64,000 nucleotides of DNA, from contig NZ_MAEI01000019.1 of assembly GCF_009933255.1 (NCBI RefSeq), positions 1 to 64,000 on the forward strand, written 5' to 3'. The position numbers and the translations under genes are program-made. This DNA comes from Enterococcus diestrammenae (GTDB lineage Bacteria > Bacillota > Bacilli > Lactobacillales > Enterococcaceae). Numbering within the stretch: the stretch's first letter is position 1; every line of letters begins with the position of its first letter. Of the stretch, positions 44,275 to 52,906 are shown piece after piece. The notes under the pieces were generated by a model, which was not told where the DNA came from, did no database searches, and saw only the letters and a program-made list of their open reading frames with translations.

Positions 44275-44537
44275 GAAAAAGGTGAGATTTAGCAGAGTAG
44301 AATTGGATTGACAGTCGCTCTAAAGATGCATAATGAATTACTTAGAGTTGTGGTGCTTGCACCACTTACTCTAAGTATGAATGCACAAGGCAAAGCTAAT
44401 GGTACGTCTACGCATACAGTTCATCTAAACAGACACCGTTAAGATGAACTAGCAAAGACAAACAGATTTTTCCTTTGGCTTTTGCCGATCTAGCTACCGT
44501 CAACCCAATTCCTAGGTCGCTAAATTTCACCTTTTTC
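44275..44537. repeat. repeat family A, complete copy 2 (263 bp)
   Basis: Terminal inverted repeats at 44275-44319 and 44492-44537 (cores AAAAAGGTGA, ATTGG, TTGAC, GCT) match those of copy 1 at 24616. The internal hairpin ACTTAGAGT...GTGGTGC-TTG-CACCAC...ACTCTAAGT is more perfect than in copy 1. A segment of about 65 bp carrying the hairpin module in reverse orientation (44411-44456) is inserted relative to copy 1. Confidence 0.75.
44411..44456 (-). repeat. hairpin module copy 3, inverted
   Basis: On the minus strand it reads TTTGCTAGTTCATCT...AGATGAACTGTATGCG, with a perfect 9-bp stem (AGTTCATCT/AGATGAACT). It is inserted inside the family A element. Confidence 0.7.
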
Positions 44538-44593
44538 GGGCATCTCAATGTCGGCATGATAGGCCACTTAATTACTGATACCTCAATGGCGAA

Positions 44594-46810
44594 CTAGCTA
44601 AGTTTTTTACGATTTAAACTGAGGGAATTCAAAAGCACGCTCACCGAACTAAAGGCCATGGCCCCACCAGCTACAATCGGATTCAAAAATCCTAATGCAG
44701 CGAAAGGAATGCCAATCGTATTGTAAATAAAAGCCCAGAAAAGGTTCTGTTTGATTTTCCGCAAGGTTGCTTGAGAGAGAGCAATCATCTTGCCCACATA
44801 CGTCAAATCACTGTGAATCAAGGTGACATCAGCGGTTTCCATCGCAATATCCGTTCCGCTACCCATTGCGATACCGATGTCTGCCAAGGCCAATGCTGGC
44901 GCATCATTGATTCCGTCTCCTACCATCCCGACAATCTCGCCTTTATCTTGTAAATAGGCGACTTTTGCTGATTTGTCTTCCGGCAATACTTCGGCAAAAA
45001 TATTTTCTACAGGAATCCCCACTTGTCGGCCAATCGCCTGCGCAGCTTTTTGGTTGTCCCCAGTGAGCATGTAAACTGAAACTCCAGCTGTTTGCAATTG
45101 CTTGATGGCCGCTTGGGACGTCTCTTTGATTTGGTCTGCCACAGCGATCGCACCTAGCACTTTTTCTTCGTCAGCCAACAACATTAAGGTTTTCCCCTCT
45201 GCTGCCCACTGGTCGATAACGACTTGATAATCCTTTGCTCCAGCCAACTCTTTGACAAAATTATAGGTTCCTAAGCGGTAGTTCACACCAGCAACTTGCC
45301 CTTTGATACCAAAGCCTGGGACCGCAGCAAAATCAGAGACTTCTTGCAAGTGAGCCCCTTTTTCTTGGGCGTAACTCAAAATGGCTTGCGCTAAGGGATG
45401 TTCCGACTGATTTTCAAGACTGGCAAGTACTTCAAGGTACCCTTCATCAGATAATTGCAAATCCGTCACGACGGGTTTGCCCACCGTAATCGTTCCTGTT
45501 TTATCCAAAATCACGCTGGAAATATGAGAGGCCGTTTCTAGCGCTTGGCCACCTTTGATTAAGATGCCATTTTTTGCACCTAAACCTGTCCCCACCATGA
45601 TGGCAGTTGGTGTCGCTAAACCAAGGGCACAAGGACAGGCAATCACTAAGACCGCCACGCTATGAATCAAGGCTTGTTGCCAATCTCCCACAATTATACC
45701 TGTCAACACTAAGGTCAACAAAGCGGCGATTAACACTGCGGGCACAAAGATACCGGAAATTTTATCGGCAATTTGTTGAATCGGGGCTTTTGACCCTTGG
45801 GCATCTTCCACCATGCAAATGATACGAGCTAAAATTGTCTCATTGCCGACTTTCAGAGCTTGCATACGAATGGTTCCAGTAGTATTCACCGTGCCACCAA
45901 ACACCGTATCGCCAACCATTTTTTCCACCGGCAAGCTTTCCCCCGTCAGCATGCTCTCATCCACAGAAGTTCCCCCGTCAAGGATGGCACCGTCCACCGG
46001 AATTTGCTCTCCGGGACGTACTAAAATCGTCATGCCCACGCTTACTTGATCCAAAGTCAGATCGGCCACGCTGCCATCTTCAGCTACCACGCGGGCCGTT
46101 TTCGCTTGCAGACCCACCAATTGTTTGATGGCATTAGAGGTTTTAGTTTTCGCTAAGGTTTCCAGGTATTTTCCTAGGAGAATCAGTGCAATAATCATCC
46201 CACTAGACTCAAAATAGAGTTCTTGTGGTTTCCCAGCGAAAAAGCCGTTGTAGACACTTAGTAAATAAGCGGCCGTCGTTCCCATCGCTACGAGGACATC
46301 CATGTTAGGGGCTTTGGTTTTGATGGCATGATAGGCCCCTTTATAAAAACGACTACCGATAACAAACTGAATCGGTGTCACCAAGATCAGCTGCACCCAC
46401 GGATTGTGGAAAAAAGCCACCACTGGATTGTGAATGCCAGCCAACATCAGGAGCATCGAAATCATCAAGGGGGCTACCAAAATCCCACTGATGATCAAGT
46501 CTCGTTTCATTTTAAACAAGTGTTGCGCTTTTTCGGCGGCGACTTGCTTCTTATGATTTTCATCGTCCAAAATCGCACCATAGCCAATATTGGTGACCGC
46601 AGCAATCAACGCCTCCGCAGTCGTCTCGGCATAAGAAACGGTTGCTTTTTCTGTTGCCAGATTGACGTTAGCTGATAAGACTCCCGGGGTTTGGTTGAGT
46701 TCCTTTTCCACCCGAGCTGAACAGTTGGCACAAGTCATCCCCGTAATCACAAAACTTTGTGTCTGGGTGCCTGCTACATTTTCTACTCCATTATCATGAC
46801 TCACCGCCAT
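44594..46810 (-). CDS. copA: copper-transporting P-type ATPase CopA
   Basis: 738 aa. One N-terminal heavy-metal-associated domain with GMTCANC (Cys27, Cys30), eight membrane helices, membrane motif CPC ([13 protein letters not shown]), DKTGTIT, TGES and [10 protein letters not shown]1B-1 Cu(I) ATPase. The ATG directly follows the copZ stop (TAAATG), with GAGGTGAT upstream, so it is coupled to the chaperone gene. Second-to-third gene of the copYZA transcript. Confidence 0.96.
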   Translation of the reverse strand: MAVSHDNGVENVAGTQTQSFVITGMTCANCSARVEKELNQTPGVLSANVNLATEKATVSYAETTAEALIAAVTNIGYGAILDDENHKKQVAAEKAQHLFKMKRDLIISGILVAPLMISMLLMLAGIHNPVVAFFHNPWVQLILVTPIQFVIGSRFYKGAYHAIKTKAPNMDVLVAMGTTAAYLLSVYNGFFAGKPQELYFESSGMIIALILLGKYLETLAKTKTSNAIKQLVGLQAKTARVVAEDGSVADLTLDQVSVGMTILVRPGEQIPVDGAILDGGTSVDESMLTGESLPVEKMVGDTVFGGTVNTTGTIRMQALKVGNETILARIICMVEDAQGSKAPIQQIADKISGIFVPAVLIAALLTLVLTGIIVGDWQQALIHSVAVLVIACPCALGLATPTAIMVGTGLGAKNGILIKGGQALETASHISSVILDKTGTITVGKPVVTDLQLSDEGYLEVLASLENQSEHPLAQAILSYAQEKGAHLQEVSDFAAVPGFGIKGQVAGVNYRLGTYNFVKELAGAKDYQVVIDQWAAEGKTLMLLADEEKVLGAIAVADQIKETSQAAIKQLQTAGVSVYMLTGDNQKAAQAIGRQVGIPVENIFAEVLPEDKSAKVAYLQDKGEIVGMVGDGINDAPALALADIGIAMGSGTDIAMETADVTLIHSDLTYVGKMIALSQATLRKIKQNLFWAFIYNTIGIPFAALGFLNPIVAGGAMAFSSVSVLLNSLSLNRKKLS

Positions 46811-47020
46811 TTAAATCACCTCAGTTGGGTAACCCACAGCGGTGACCTTTTCAGCAATTGCTGTTGGCGTTACTTGACTTTCATCGAATTTGACCACACC
46901 ATTGGCTTTTTTTAGGTTAATTTTCACTTTTTGAATGCCAGGCAGTTCATTGATACCTTTTTCCACCCGTGCAACGCAGTGTTCACAACTCATACCTTTG
47001 ATTGAAAATGTTTGTTTCAT
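46811..47020 (-). CDS. copZ: copper chaperone CopZ
   Basis: 69 aa, a single HMA fold with GMSCEHC (Cys12 and Cys15). Carries Cu(I) in the cytosol and delivers it to CopA and to the CopY repressor. TTGGAGGAACTTAAG precedes ATG 47020; the longer frame adds an unsupported N-terminus. Between copY and copA. Confidence 0.96.
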   Translation of the reverse strand: MKQTFSIKGMSCEHCVARVEKGINELPGIQKVKINLKKANGVVKFDESQVTPTAIAEKVTAVGYPTEVI

Positions 47021-47045
47021 CTTAAGTTCCTCCAATAACTCGTTT

Positions 47046-47501
47046 TTATTTTTGATGTTCCCGGCACTCACACTGGCCCGGGATACAATTACACTGAATT
47101 TCGGCGACCGGCGTCTTTTTCGCCAGAGCCAGTTGAATCATGGCAATATCTGTTGCCGTCAGCTGCGCCTCTGTCACCAAATCGGTAATGGCACTCCCGA
47201 CTTTTTTAGCACAAATCCGGGAAAATAGATTCTCTGTCGCGCTTTGTAAAGTTTCTTCTTCACCAACTTGAGGAAAATAAATGTATTTTTTGCCACTAGG
47301 TTCGGTGCGGACGGCTGCTTTTTTTACCAGCCGACCGAGTAAAGTCTTCACTGTGGCCAATTTCCAGTCCATCCGTTGGCCTAAAACGTCAGCAATCTGC
47401 TGTGCATCCGCCTCGCCCAAAGTCCACAAGACACGCATGACTTCCCATTCCGAATCCGAAATCTTGATAGCATCTGTCGTTAGTAAATCGGTTTTAGCCA
47501 T
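47046..47501 (-). CDS. copY: copper-responsive repressor CopY
   Basis: 151 aa. BlaI/MecI-type winged helix ([24 protein letters not shown]) followed by the Cys hook [10 protein letters not shown] (Cys137, 139, 144, 146), which binds Zn in the DNA-bound form and Cu(I) on release. AAAGGAG precedes ATG 47501. First gene of the cop operon; two cop-box sequences flank its start of transcription. Confidence 0.96.
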   Translation of the reverse strand: MAKTDLLTTDAIKISDSEWEVMRVLWTLGEADAQQIADVLGQRMDWKLATVKTLLGRLVKKAAVRTEPSGKKYIYFPQVGEEETLQSATENLFSRICAKKVGSAITDLVTEAQLTATDIAMIQLALAKKTPVAEIQCNCIPGQCECREHQK

Positions 47502-47519
47502 GAGGGTTCTCCTTTCGTT

Positions 47520-47529
47520 TACATCCGTA
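47520..47529 (-). promoter_or_regulatory. second cop box (one mismatch)
   Basis: TACATCCGTA on the plus strand, one base off TACANNTGTA, between the promoter and copY. Confidence 0.6.
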
Positions 47530-47547
47530 ATCGTCATTGACACCGTC

Positions 47548-47576
47548 AGTTTACACTTGTAATCGATAACTGTCAA
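47548..47576 (-). promoter_or_regulatory. copYZA promoter with cop box
   Basis: -35 TTGACA (47571-47576), 17-bp spacer, -10 TAAACT (47548-47553). The cop box TACACTTGTA (47552-47561) overlaps the -10, so bound CopY would block polymerase. Confidence 0.85.
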
Positions 47577-47577
47577 T

Positions 47578-47612
47578 AAAAAAGAACGGAAAACCTAAAA
47601 ATCAGTTTTCCG
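47578..47612 (-). terminator. terminator of the aldose epimerase gene
   Basis: CGGAAAAC (47587-47594) pairs with GTTTTCCG (47605-47612), followed on the minus strand by TTCTTTTTT. Confidence 0.8.
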
Positions 47613-47628
47613 CTCGCAAATTGAGTAA

Positions 47629-48618
47629 TTAAAAATGTAATTTAAAGCTGCTTTCTGCCATAAATGGTTTTTCTGGATCAAGACGAATACTACCAAATTG
47701 GGGATACTTTTCTGTTCCAGGAATCCCTTGAGGTTCAATGGCAATCGCCGCATGTTGACTCATAACACCATTTTTAAAGTTCAAACCTGCTTCGGCATCC
47801 CGAGTCGTGTAAATCACCACAGCTGGTTCGGTGGTAGTCAATTCCATCGAAATCAAGCCGTCTGGTGAAGTCAGAACCAACACGCTCGCTTGGTTGTTAT
47901 CAAAAACAAAAGGATCGTCTAACAAAGTAGCGCCGATTTTCTTACCACCAAGGAAGTCAAATTTCGTTCCTGCTACATCCAAAAGTCGTCCAGTAGTGGT
48001 GATATCATCATTGGTTTCACCTACTTTGGAGGCCCGAATTTCTAAGGTATGTTCATCGATTGTATTGGCTGGTGAACCAGTCAAATTGTAATACCCATGA
48101 TTGGTGGGATTGAAGATGGTTGGTTTATCCGATGTCGCTTCGAATTTAAAACTATAAACGTTTTCGTCACTCAAGGTATAAGTCACTTTGACTTGAACTG
48201 TTCCAGGGAAGCCATGGGCCCCATCAGGATCTGTATAAGCGAACATCACGCCTGCTTTGCCTTCTTCTTGGAAAGGTGTGGCATCAAAGGTTTGCTTGTC
48301 ATAGCCGTTTAACCCACCATGAAGGGTATTGCCTTGTTGACTATCTTCCGTGGTGAAGGTTTCACCATCCAATTCAAACTGGGCGCCAGCTACACGACCA
48401 GCGATTGGTCCAATAGTCGCATTGTAATATGGGTTCTCATGATAGCCTGCCAAATCTTTAGGCCCGACCATCAAGTCTACTTCTTTTTCGCCGACAGGGA
48501 CGATCAAATCCAACGCCCGCGCCCCAAATGGACTCAGTGCTAATTTGACACCATTTTTGTTTTCAACCAAGTAATAATCTTGGTATGCCTCGTTATGCAT
48601 TGCTTTAACTGTTGCCAT
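47629..48618 (-). CDS. aldose 1-epimerase family protein
   Basis: 329 aa, GalM-like beta-sandwich. Catalytic-site motifs NTLHGG, FNPTNHGYYNL (substrate His) and the late GIPGTEKYPQ with a preceding Glu (AIEPQGIPG). It interconverts alpha and beta anomers of glucose or galactose, or a related sugar. AAAGGTGGG precedes the ATG. Monocistronic rather than part of a gal operon. Confidence 0.92.
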   Translation of the reverse strand: MATVKAMHNEAYQDYYLVENKNGVKLALSPFGARALDLIVPVGEKEVDLMVGPKDLAGYHENPYYNATIGPIAGRVAGAQFELDGETFTTEDSQQGNTLHGGLNGYDKQTFDATPFQEEGKAGVMFAYTDPDGAHGFPGTVQVKVTYTLSDENVYSFKFEATSDKPTIFNPTNHGYYNLTGSPANTIDEHTLEIRASKVGETNDDITTTGRLLDVAGTKFDFLGGKKIGATLLDDPFVFDNNQASVLVLTSPDGLISMELTTTEPAVVIYTTRDAEAGLNFKNGVMSQHAAIAIEPQGIPGTEKYPQFGSIRLDPEKPFMAESSFKLHF

Positions 48619-48666
48619 TATTTTGTTCCCACCTTTATTTGCTTTGTAAGTCCTTACACAAGTCTT

Positions 48667-48695
48667 AGTATAAAGGTAACGTTGCCTCGGGTCAA
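48667..48695 (-). promoter_or_regulatory. promoter of the aldose epimerase gene
   Basis: -35 TTGACC (48690-48695), 17-bp spacer, -10 TATACT (48667-48672). A loose dyad TTGTAAG...TTACACAA lies just downstream. Confidence 0.65.
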
Positions 48696-48791
48696 AGTTT
48701 TTTTAGTGATATTTACTACAAATATTTACTAACATCAACATAATGGAAAAGTGAGCTTTGGTCGTACGAACAGCTTCAAACTCTCTGAAAA

Positions 48792-48825
48792 AACAAAAAA
48801 ACGCTTCGTCCCAATAACGAAGCGT
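48792..48825 (-). terminator. terminator of the tRNA transcript
   Basis: ACGCTTCGT (48801-48809) pairs with ACGAAGCGT (48817-48825), followed by TTTTTTTGTTTTTTC on the minus strand. Confidence 0.85.
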
Positions 48826-48829
48826 AAAA

Positions 48830-48901
48830 CTGGGGTAGCTGGATTCGAACCAACGCATGAGGGAGTCAAAGTCCCTTGCCTTACCGCTTGGCTATACCCC
48901 A
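48830..48901 (-). tRNA. tRNA-Gln (UUG)
   Basis: 72 nt with perfect 7-bp acceptor stem TGGGGTA/TACCCCA, anticodon loop CTTTGAC (anticodon TTG), T loop TTCGAAT and G at the discriminator position as usual for tRNA-Gln. CCA is not encoded. Six bases downstream of tRNA-Tyr in the same transcript. Confidence 0.95.
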
Positions 48902-48907
48902 ATGAAA

Positions 48908-48991
48908 TGGTGGAGGAGAGTGGATTCGAACCACTGAACCCGAAGGAACGGATTTACAGTCCGTCGCGTTTAGCCTCTTCGCTACTCCTCC
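48908..48991 (-). tRNA. tRNA-Tyr (GUA)
   Basis: 84 nt including an encoded CCA. Acceptor stem GGAGGAG/CTCCTCC, anticodon loop CTGTAAA (anticodon GTA), and the long variable arm (CCGTTCCTTCGGG) expected of bacterial tRNA-Tyr. Confidence 0.96.
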
Positions 48992-49031
48992 ATAAGTCGG
49001 CCTCAACTTGTTATCTCAACCCGACTTCATT

Positions 49032-49060
49032 ATGATACTAAAAAACATTTTTGATTGCAA
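49032..49060 (-). promoter_or_regulatory. tRNA promoter
   Basis: -35 TTGCAA (49055-49060), 17-bp spacer, -10 TATCAT (49032-49037), 41 bp before tRNA-Tyr. Confidence 0.6.
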
Positions 49061-49099
49061 GTGGAAATTTCAATTTTTTTACAGGAAAACGTTTTTTTC

Positions 49100-49333
49100 T
49101 TAATCATGAAGATTATGCTGCATTAAAACCGCCTCAACAGCTAAATCCACTGACTTGTATGCCCCAAGATCTTCTTCACCTAGAAAGGCTTCATGTTCTT
49201 TTGGTCCCATAGTCAAGACTTCGCCGATCATTTTCTTGCCAATCAACAGTTGGTTGACAGTATACTCAGTGCCTTTAATACTGCGAGTGGTTTCTTCCAC
49301 TTTTACTTCGATATCTTTGTTTTTCTTGGACAT
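49100..49333 (-). CDS. DUF2969 family protein
   Basis: 77 aa, small soluble protein with the Lactobacillales DUF2969 pattern (KDIEVKVEE, LIGKKMIGEV, VDLAVEAVLMQHNLHD). CGAGGTGAG precedes ATG 49333; the frame to 49435 has no signal. Function unknown. Confidence 0.85.
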   Translation of the reverse strand: MSKKNKDIEVKVEETTRSIKGTEYTVNQLLIGKKMIGEVLTMGPKEHEAFLGEEDLGAYKSVDLAVEAVLMQHNLHD

Positions 49334-49497
49334 GCTACTCACCTCGTTATCATACTCCCAGACGGTAATCGCTGCTACCATCTGATGTGCTTCATTCTGC
49401 CTAACTAGCTTACCACAGGCCATCAAAAAAAGCACGAGTCAGCACGATTTTTGCTAGCGAGATAGTCTTATTTTCTGAAGTCCTATTGTATCAAAAA

Positions 49498-50316
49498 TTA
49501 CTCATCCGTAAGACGTTTTTTCTTACGCCATAATTTACTCAGCTTCAATCCATACAGTTTGGTGTATTGTTTAAAGAATACCGCTTCTGGATCAAGATAG
49601 GTCATTACCTGCATCAAGGCCTCGGCAGCTGGTTTTTGAATGGCAAACAAATCGTAGTTGCCATTCTTTTTACCATAAAACAAAGCTGATTTATTTCCCA
49701 TAGTATGTTTTGTATCAAAATATGGCGCGATAGCTAAGATTTCTAGTTCAGCAAATAAAATCCGCTTTAGTTTTTTTGTTTCAAACCACTCCACTGGTGT
49801 CGTATTGAACAAACCATCTGCAGTCAAGATCAAATAATAGCCATTATCTCCCCTAAAGTATTGTTGATAAAGTCGCGATTCTTCTGTATCAGTCGGACAA
49901 TCTGCAGACAAGTTGCTACCAACACCTGTTGGCAGTACCTGGATAACCGTTTGCCATAATACTTTTTCTGGTGCCAATTGATGACTGATTGGTATGAAAA
50001 ACTTTTCTTCAAGAAAAGTAATTTGCGTCTCAGTTGGTACTTGGTTAGGGCATAGTAATTTTACTGTCTTCTCCGCCATATCCTGTGCAGTCATACCTGT
50101 CAAAGCCATGATTTTTTCCTCCTTTAGCTGCAACAGTTCATCTAAGGAAAAGTCATAAAGTATCGCCAGTTTCTTCAACATGGTTAAATCTGGAAGACTT
50201 TGATCCAGTTCCCACTTTGAGATACTTTGGCGAGAGATCACTAATTGATCTGCTACCTCCGCTTGTGACCATCCTTTCACTTGTCGCATCCCTTTCAAAC
50301 GAGTTCCCATCGTCAT
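49498..50316 (-). CDS. XRE-family helix-turn-helix regulator with C-terminal domain
   Basis: 272 aa. N-terminal HTH_3 (GTRLKGMRQVKGWSQAEVADQLVISRQSISKWE, recognisable by SQAEVADQL and SRQSISKWE), then ~190 residues of a mixed domain of unknown type ending in a basic tail KLWRKKKRL. AGAAGG lies about 10 nt upstream of ATG 50316. No target operon is adjacent, so its role is open; a stress or metabolic regulator is possible. Confidence 0.85.
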   Translation of the reverse strand: MTMGTRLKGMRQVKGWSQAEVADQLVISRQSISKWELDQSLPDLTMLKKLAILYDFSLDELLQLKEEKIMALTGMTAQDMAEKTVKLLCPNQVPTETQITFLEEKFFIPISHQLAPEKVLWQTVIQVLPTGVGSNLSADCPTDTEESRLYQQYFRGDNGYYLILTADGLFNTTPVEWFETKKLKRILFAELEILAIAPYFDTKHTMGNKSALFYGKKNGNYDLFAIQKPAAEALMQVMTYLDPEAVFFKQYTKLYGLKLSKLWRKKKRLTDE

Positions 50317-50777
50317 GACCAGACTACCTTCTTTCACATAAAAATACCATTATTCGTCTCGCATCAGTTTAGTGCATCAGCTTTAACTATCGCAACCATC
50401 AGTTGCAAGGCTACTGCATCAAGTTTCTTTAATGTTTTAAGTTAGCTGAGCTTGTATTGTAATCCCCTCGATAGTTTTATACGCAGAAAAAAACCGCTTC
50501 ATAATTATTGAAGCAGTCTTCCTCCCAAATGTAAAGTTTTCTTCTAGCATTTCCTTAAAAGTAACTAACCGCCATCACAAAATCTCACGCTTTCCATAAA
50601 AAGCCTCCAACAGTTCCGTCACTTTCCTTTGGGGCAACGACGCTTTTAACTTGCTCCTACTGATTTCAAAATAGGCAGTCGTACAAAACTTCGTGTAACA
50701 GAGATTCCAGTCTCATACCCCCACGGTTTCTCCTAACGCATCAGCATCAAATTACTGAGGGACCTTTCTCCATCACT
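50317..50777. other. intergenic region with a decayed reading frame
   Basis: 460 bp. On the minus strand 50575-50712 a frame without start codon reads 45 codons (DWNLCYTKFC...EAFYGKREIL) before a stop. It looks protein-like, but the length is near what chance allows. A terminator lies at 50484-50514. I see no RNA gene. Confidence 0.3.
50484..50514 (-). terminator. probable terminator after the CBS-ACT gene
   Basis: GCTTCA (50496-50501) pairs with TGAAGC (50509-50514), followed by GGTTTTTTTC on the minus strand. It is 265 bp beyond the last liv-operon gene. Confidence 0.5.
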
Positions 50778-51425
50778 TTAATGAGGATTCGTCGCCACCA
50801 CGGCTTTGACAACAAAACCTTCTGCAGTCAACAACTGCCTTAGCATCTCCGTATTACGAGAAGACACCTGAATTTCGACAATCGTGGCTAACTCCATACG
50901 ATTTACCACGACGGTCAAAATACTGATTTCATGGTCGGCTAAAAGCTGTGTAATCTTTGCCAAAATCCCCTGATGATCCTCTGTGATTTGAAGGGTAATG
51001 CGGGCCCCGCCTTCGTTATAGCCGGTAATTTTCAAAAACGCATCAAAAATATCATTATTGGTAATCATTCCCACCAATTTCTCACCAGCTAAGACAGGCA
51101 AAACTCCGACATTGTGTTGACGCATTTTGTAAATGGCATCTTCTAAGAGGTCACCTGGTGCAATCGTCAGTACCTTTTTCTCCATCACATCACCGACTGT
51201 CGTCTTATTTAAGAGATAATTGGCTTCATACACGCTGAGGCTAGTGGCTTTGGAGGGCATCGCTTCCGCAATAATCCCCTCGGTAATCAACCCTACCAGC
51301 TTTTCGTGTTTCAGTACTGGTAGTCGATGAATATCATTTTTCTTCATGAGATCCACCGCATCAAAAATTGGCGTCTCAGGTTTGACGGCAATCACATTTT
51401 TGGTCATAAAATCCTGTACACTCAT
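50778..51425 (-). CDS. CBS-CBS-ACT protein, AcuB-like
   Basis: 215 aa. Two CBS domains (MTKNVIAVKPETPIFDAV and MEKKVLTIAPGDLLEDAI starts), then an ACT-like domain (ARITLQITEDHQGILAKITQLL). CBS pairs bind adenine nucleotides and ACT domains bind amino acids. It starts 3 bp after livF, so it belongs to the branched-chain amino-acid transporter operon, perhaps as a sensor of energy or amino-acid state. Similar to AcuB in name only; there are no acetoin genes. Confidence 0.88.
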   Translation of the reverse strand: MSVQDFMTKNVIAVKPETPIFDAVDLMKKNDIHRLPVLKHEKLVGLITEGIIAEAMPSKATSLSVYEANYLLNKTTVGDVMEKKVLTIAPGDLLEDAIYKMRQHNVGVLPVLAGEKLVGMITNNDIFDAFLKITGYNEGGARITLQITEDHQGILAKITQLLADHEISILTVVVNRMELATIVEIQVSSRNTEMLRQLLTAEGFVVKAVVATNPH

Positions 51426-51428
51426 CCT

Positions 51429-52133
51429 TTACCCTCCTAAATAAGCTTTCTTGACTTCTTCTGAGGCTAACAGTTCGGCCCCGGTGCCTGATAACACGAT
51501 TTTCCCCGTCTCCAGGACATAGCCTCGGTGAGCAACTGAGAGCGCCATTTTGGCATTTTGCTCTACCAATAACACCGTGGTTCCCTGGGCATTGATTTCT
51601 TGAATAATGGAAAAAATTTCCTTGATAAAAATCGGTGCCAAGCCCATGGAAGGTTCGTCCAACAATAGTAGTTTTGGTTTTGACATCAAGGCCCGCCCCA
51701 TCGCTAACATCTGTTGTTCCCCTCCAGAAAGGGTGGCCGCATCTTGATTTTTCCGTTCTTTTAAGACTGGAAATTTTTCAAAAACTTGATCGTAATCCGC
51801 TTTAACACCTTGATCTTTTCGAAGGTAGGCGCCCATCTCGAGGTTTTCCATCACTGAAAGGCCAGCAAAAACGTGCCGCCCTTCTGGAACTTGGGAAAGA
51901 CCGGCTGCCACGATTTTTTGTGGAGCTGTTTTCGTAAGGTCATTGCCTTCAAAAAGGAGCTGACCGGTAGTTGGTCGAATCAGGCCGGAGATGGTGCGTA
52001 AAATTGTCGTTTTACCGGCACCATTTGCGCCAATCAAAGTGACGATTTCTCCTGGTTTAACCTCTAAACTGACATCATGAACCGCTTGAATCATGCCATA
52101 ATGAACGGCGAGATTTTCAATTTTCAGCATCAT
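51429..52133 (-). CDS. livF: branched-chain amino-acid ABC transporter ATPase LivF
   Basis: 234 aa. Walker A GANGAGKTT, signature LSGGEQQML, Walker B LLLDEPSMGLAP, and the LivF-type C-terminus. GGAGGCGAGCT precedes the ATG pair at 52133/52130, overlapping the livG stop. One of the two ATPases of the HAAT-family importer. Confidence 0.95.
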   Translation of the reverse strand: MMLKIENLAVHYGMIQAVHDVSLEVKPGEIVTLIGANGAGKTTILRTISGLIRPTTGQLLFEGNDLTKTAPQKIVAAGLSQVPEGRHVFAGLSVMENLEMGAYLRKDQGVKADYDQVFEKFPVLKERKNQDAATLSGGEQQMLAMGRALMSKPKLLLLDEPSMGLAPIFIKEIFSIIQEINAQGTTVLLVEQNAKMALSVAHRGYVLETGKIVLSGTGAELLASEEVKKAYLGG

Positions 52134-52906
52134 AGCTCGCCTCCTAAATAGGCCGCGATGACCTGAGGATTGTTTTTGATTTCTTCTGGGGTGCCATGGG
52201 CAATCAGCTGGCCATACTCCAAGACATAGATCCGCTGGCAGACTTCCATCACCAAACTCATATCATGTTCAATCAACAAGATGGTAATTTGAAAGTCTTT
52301 TTGAATTTTACGAATCAAGCTTGTCAGTTCCGCGGTTTCTTGGGGATTCATCCCAGCTGCTGGTTCATCTAAAAACAACAACTTCGGATCCGTCGCCAAG
52401 GCCCGCACAATCTCTAGCCGGCGCTGCTCCCCGTATGGCAAGTTTTTTGCTAAGGTGGCGGCTTTTTGAGCTAAGCCGAAAATCGCCAACAAATCCAAGG
52501 CTTTTTGTCGTAGCTCCTCTTCCGCTTGATAAAATTTTGGCAGCCGCAAGACGCTAGTGAAAAAACCTTCTTTGCGTTTTGCATTCATGGCGATTAGCAC
52601 GTTGTCCATCACCGTTAAGTTTTTAAAGAGGCGAATATTTTGAAAGGTTCGAGAAAGCCCCGCTGCCGCTACTTTGTAAGGTTTCATGCCATTCAGACGC
52701 TGGGATTGCCCTTGTTCGTAAAATAAGACATCGCCACTGCTAGGTTCGTAGACGCCCGTAAGCAGGTTAAAAAGGGTGGTTTTGCCTGCGCCATTGGGTC
52801 CAATCAGCCCTACTAACTCATTGGTTTCCAACGTCATACTGACATGGGAAACGGCAGTCAGACCGCCAAAATTTTTTGTCAAATTATTCACTGTTAATAA
52901 AGGCAT
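52130..52906 (-). CDS. livG: branched-chain amino-acid ABC transporter ATPase LivG
   Basis: 258 aa. Walker A GPNGAGKTT, signature-like LPYGEQRRLEI, Walker B LLFLDEPAAGMNP; the ~20-residue insert around ERKEG is typical of LivG. Its ATG overlaps the livM stop by one base (TGATG). Confidence 0.95.
   Translation of the reverse strand: MPLLTVNNLTKNFGGLTAVSHVSMTLETNELVGLIGPNGAGKTTLFNLLTGVYEPSSGDVLFYEQGQSQRLNGMKPYKVAAAGLSRTFQNIRLFKNLTVMDNVLIAMNAKRKEGFFTSVLRLPKFYQAEEELRQKALDLLAIFGLAQKAATLAKNLPYGEQRRLEIVRALATDPKLLFLDEPAAGMNPQETAELTSLIRKIQKDFQITILLIEHDMSLVMEVCQRIYVLEYGQLIAHGTPEEIKNNPQVIAAYLGGEL

Noticed and set aside
43881..44537. Insertion sequence between copA and copB
   Set aside because: Terminal inverted repeats are present but there is no transposase frame; described as non-autonomous repeats instead.
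48751..49035. 94-codon plus-strand frame
   Set aside because: It is antisense to tRNA-Gln and tRNA-Tyr.
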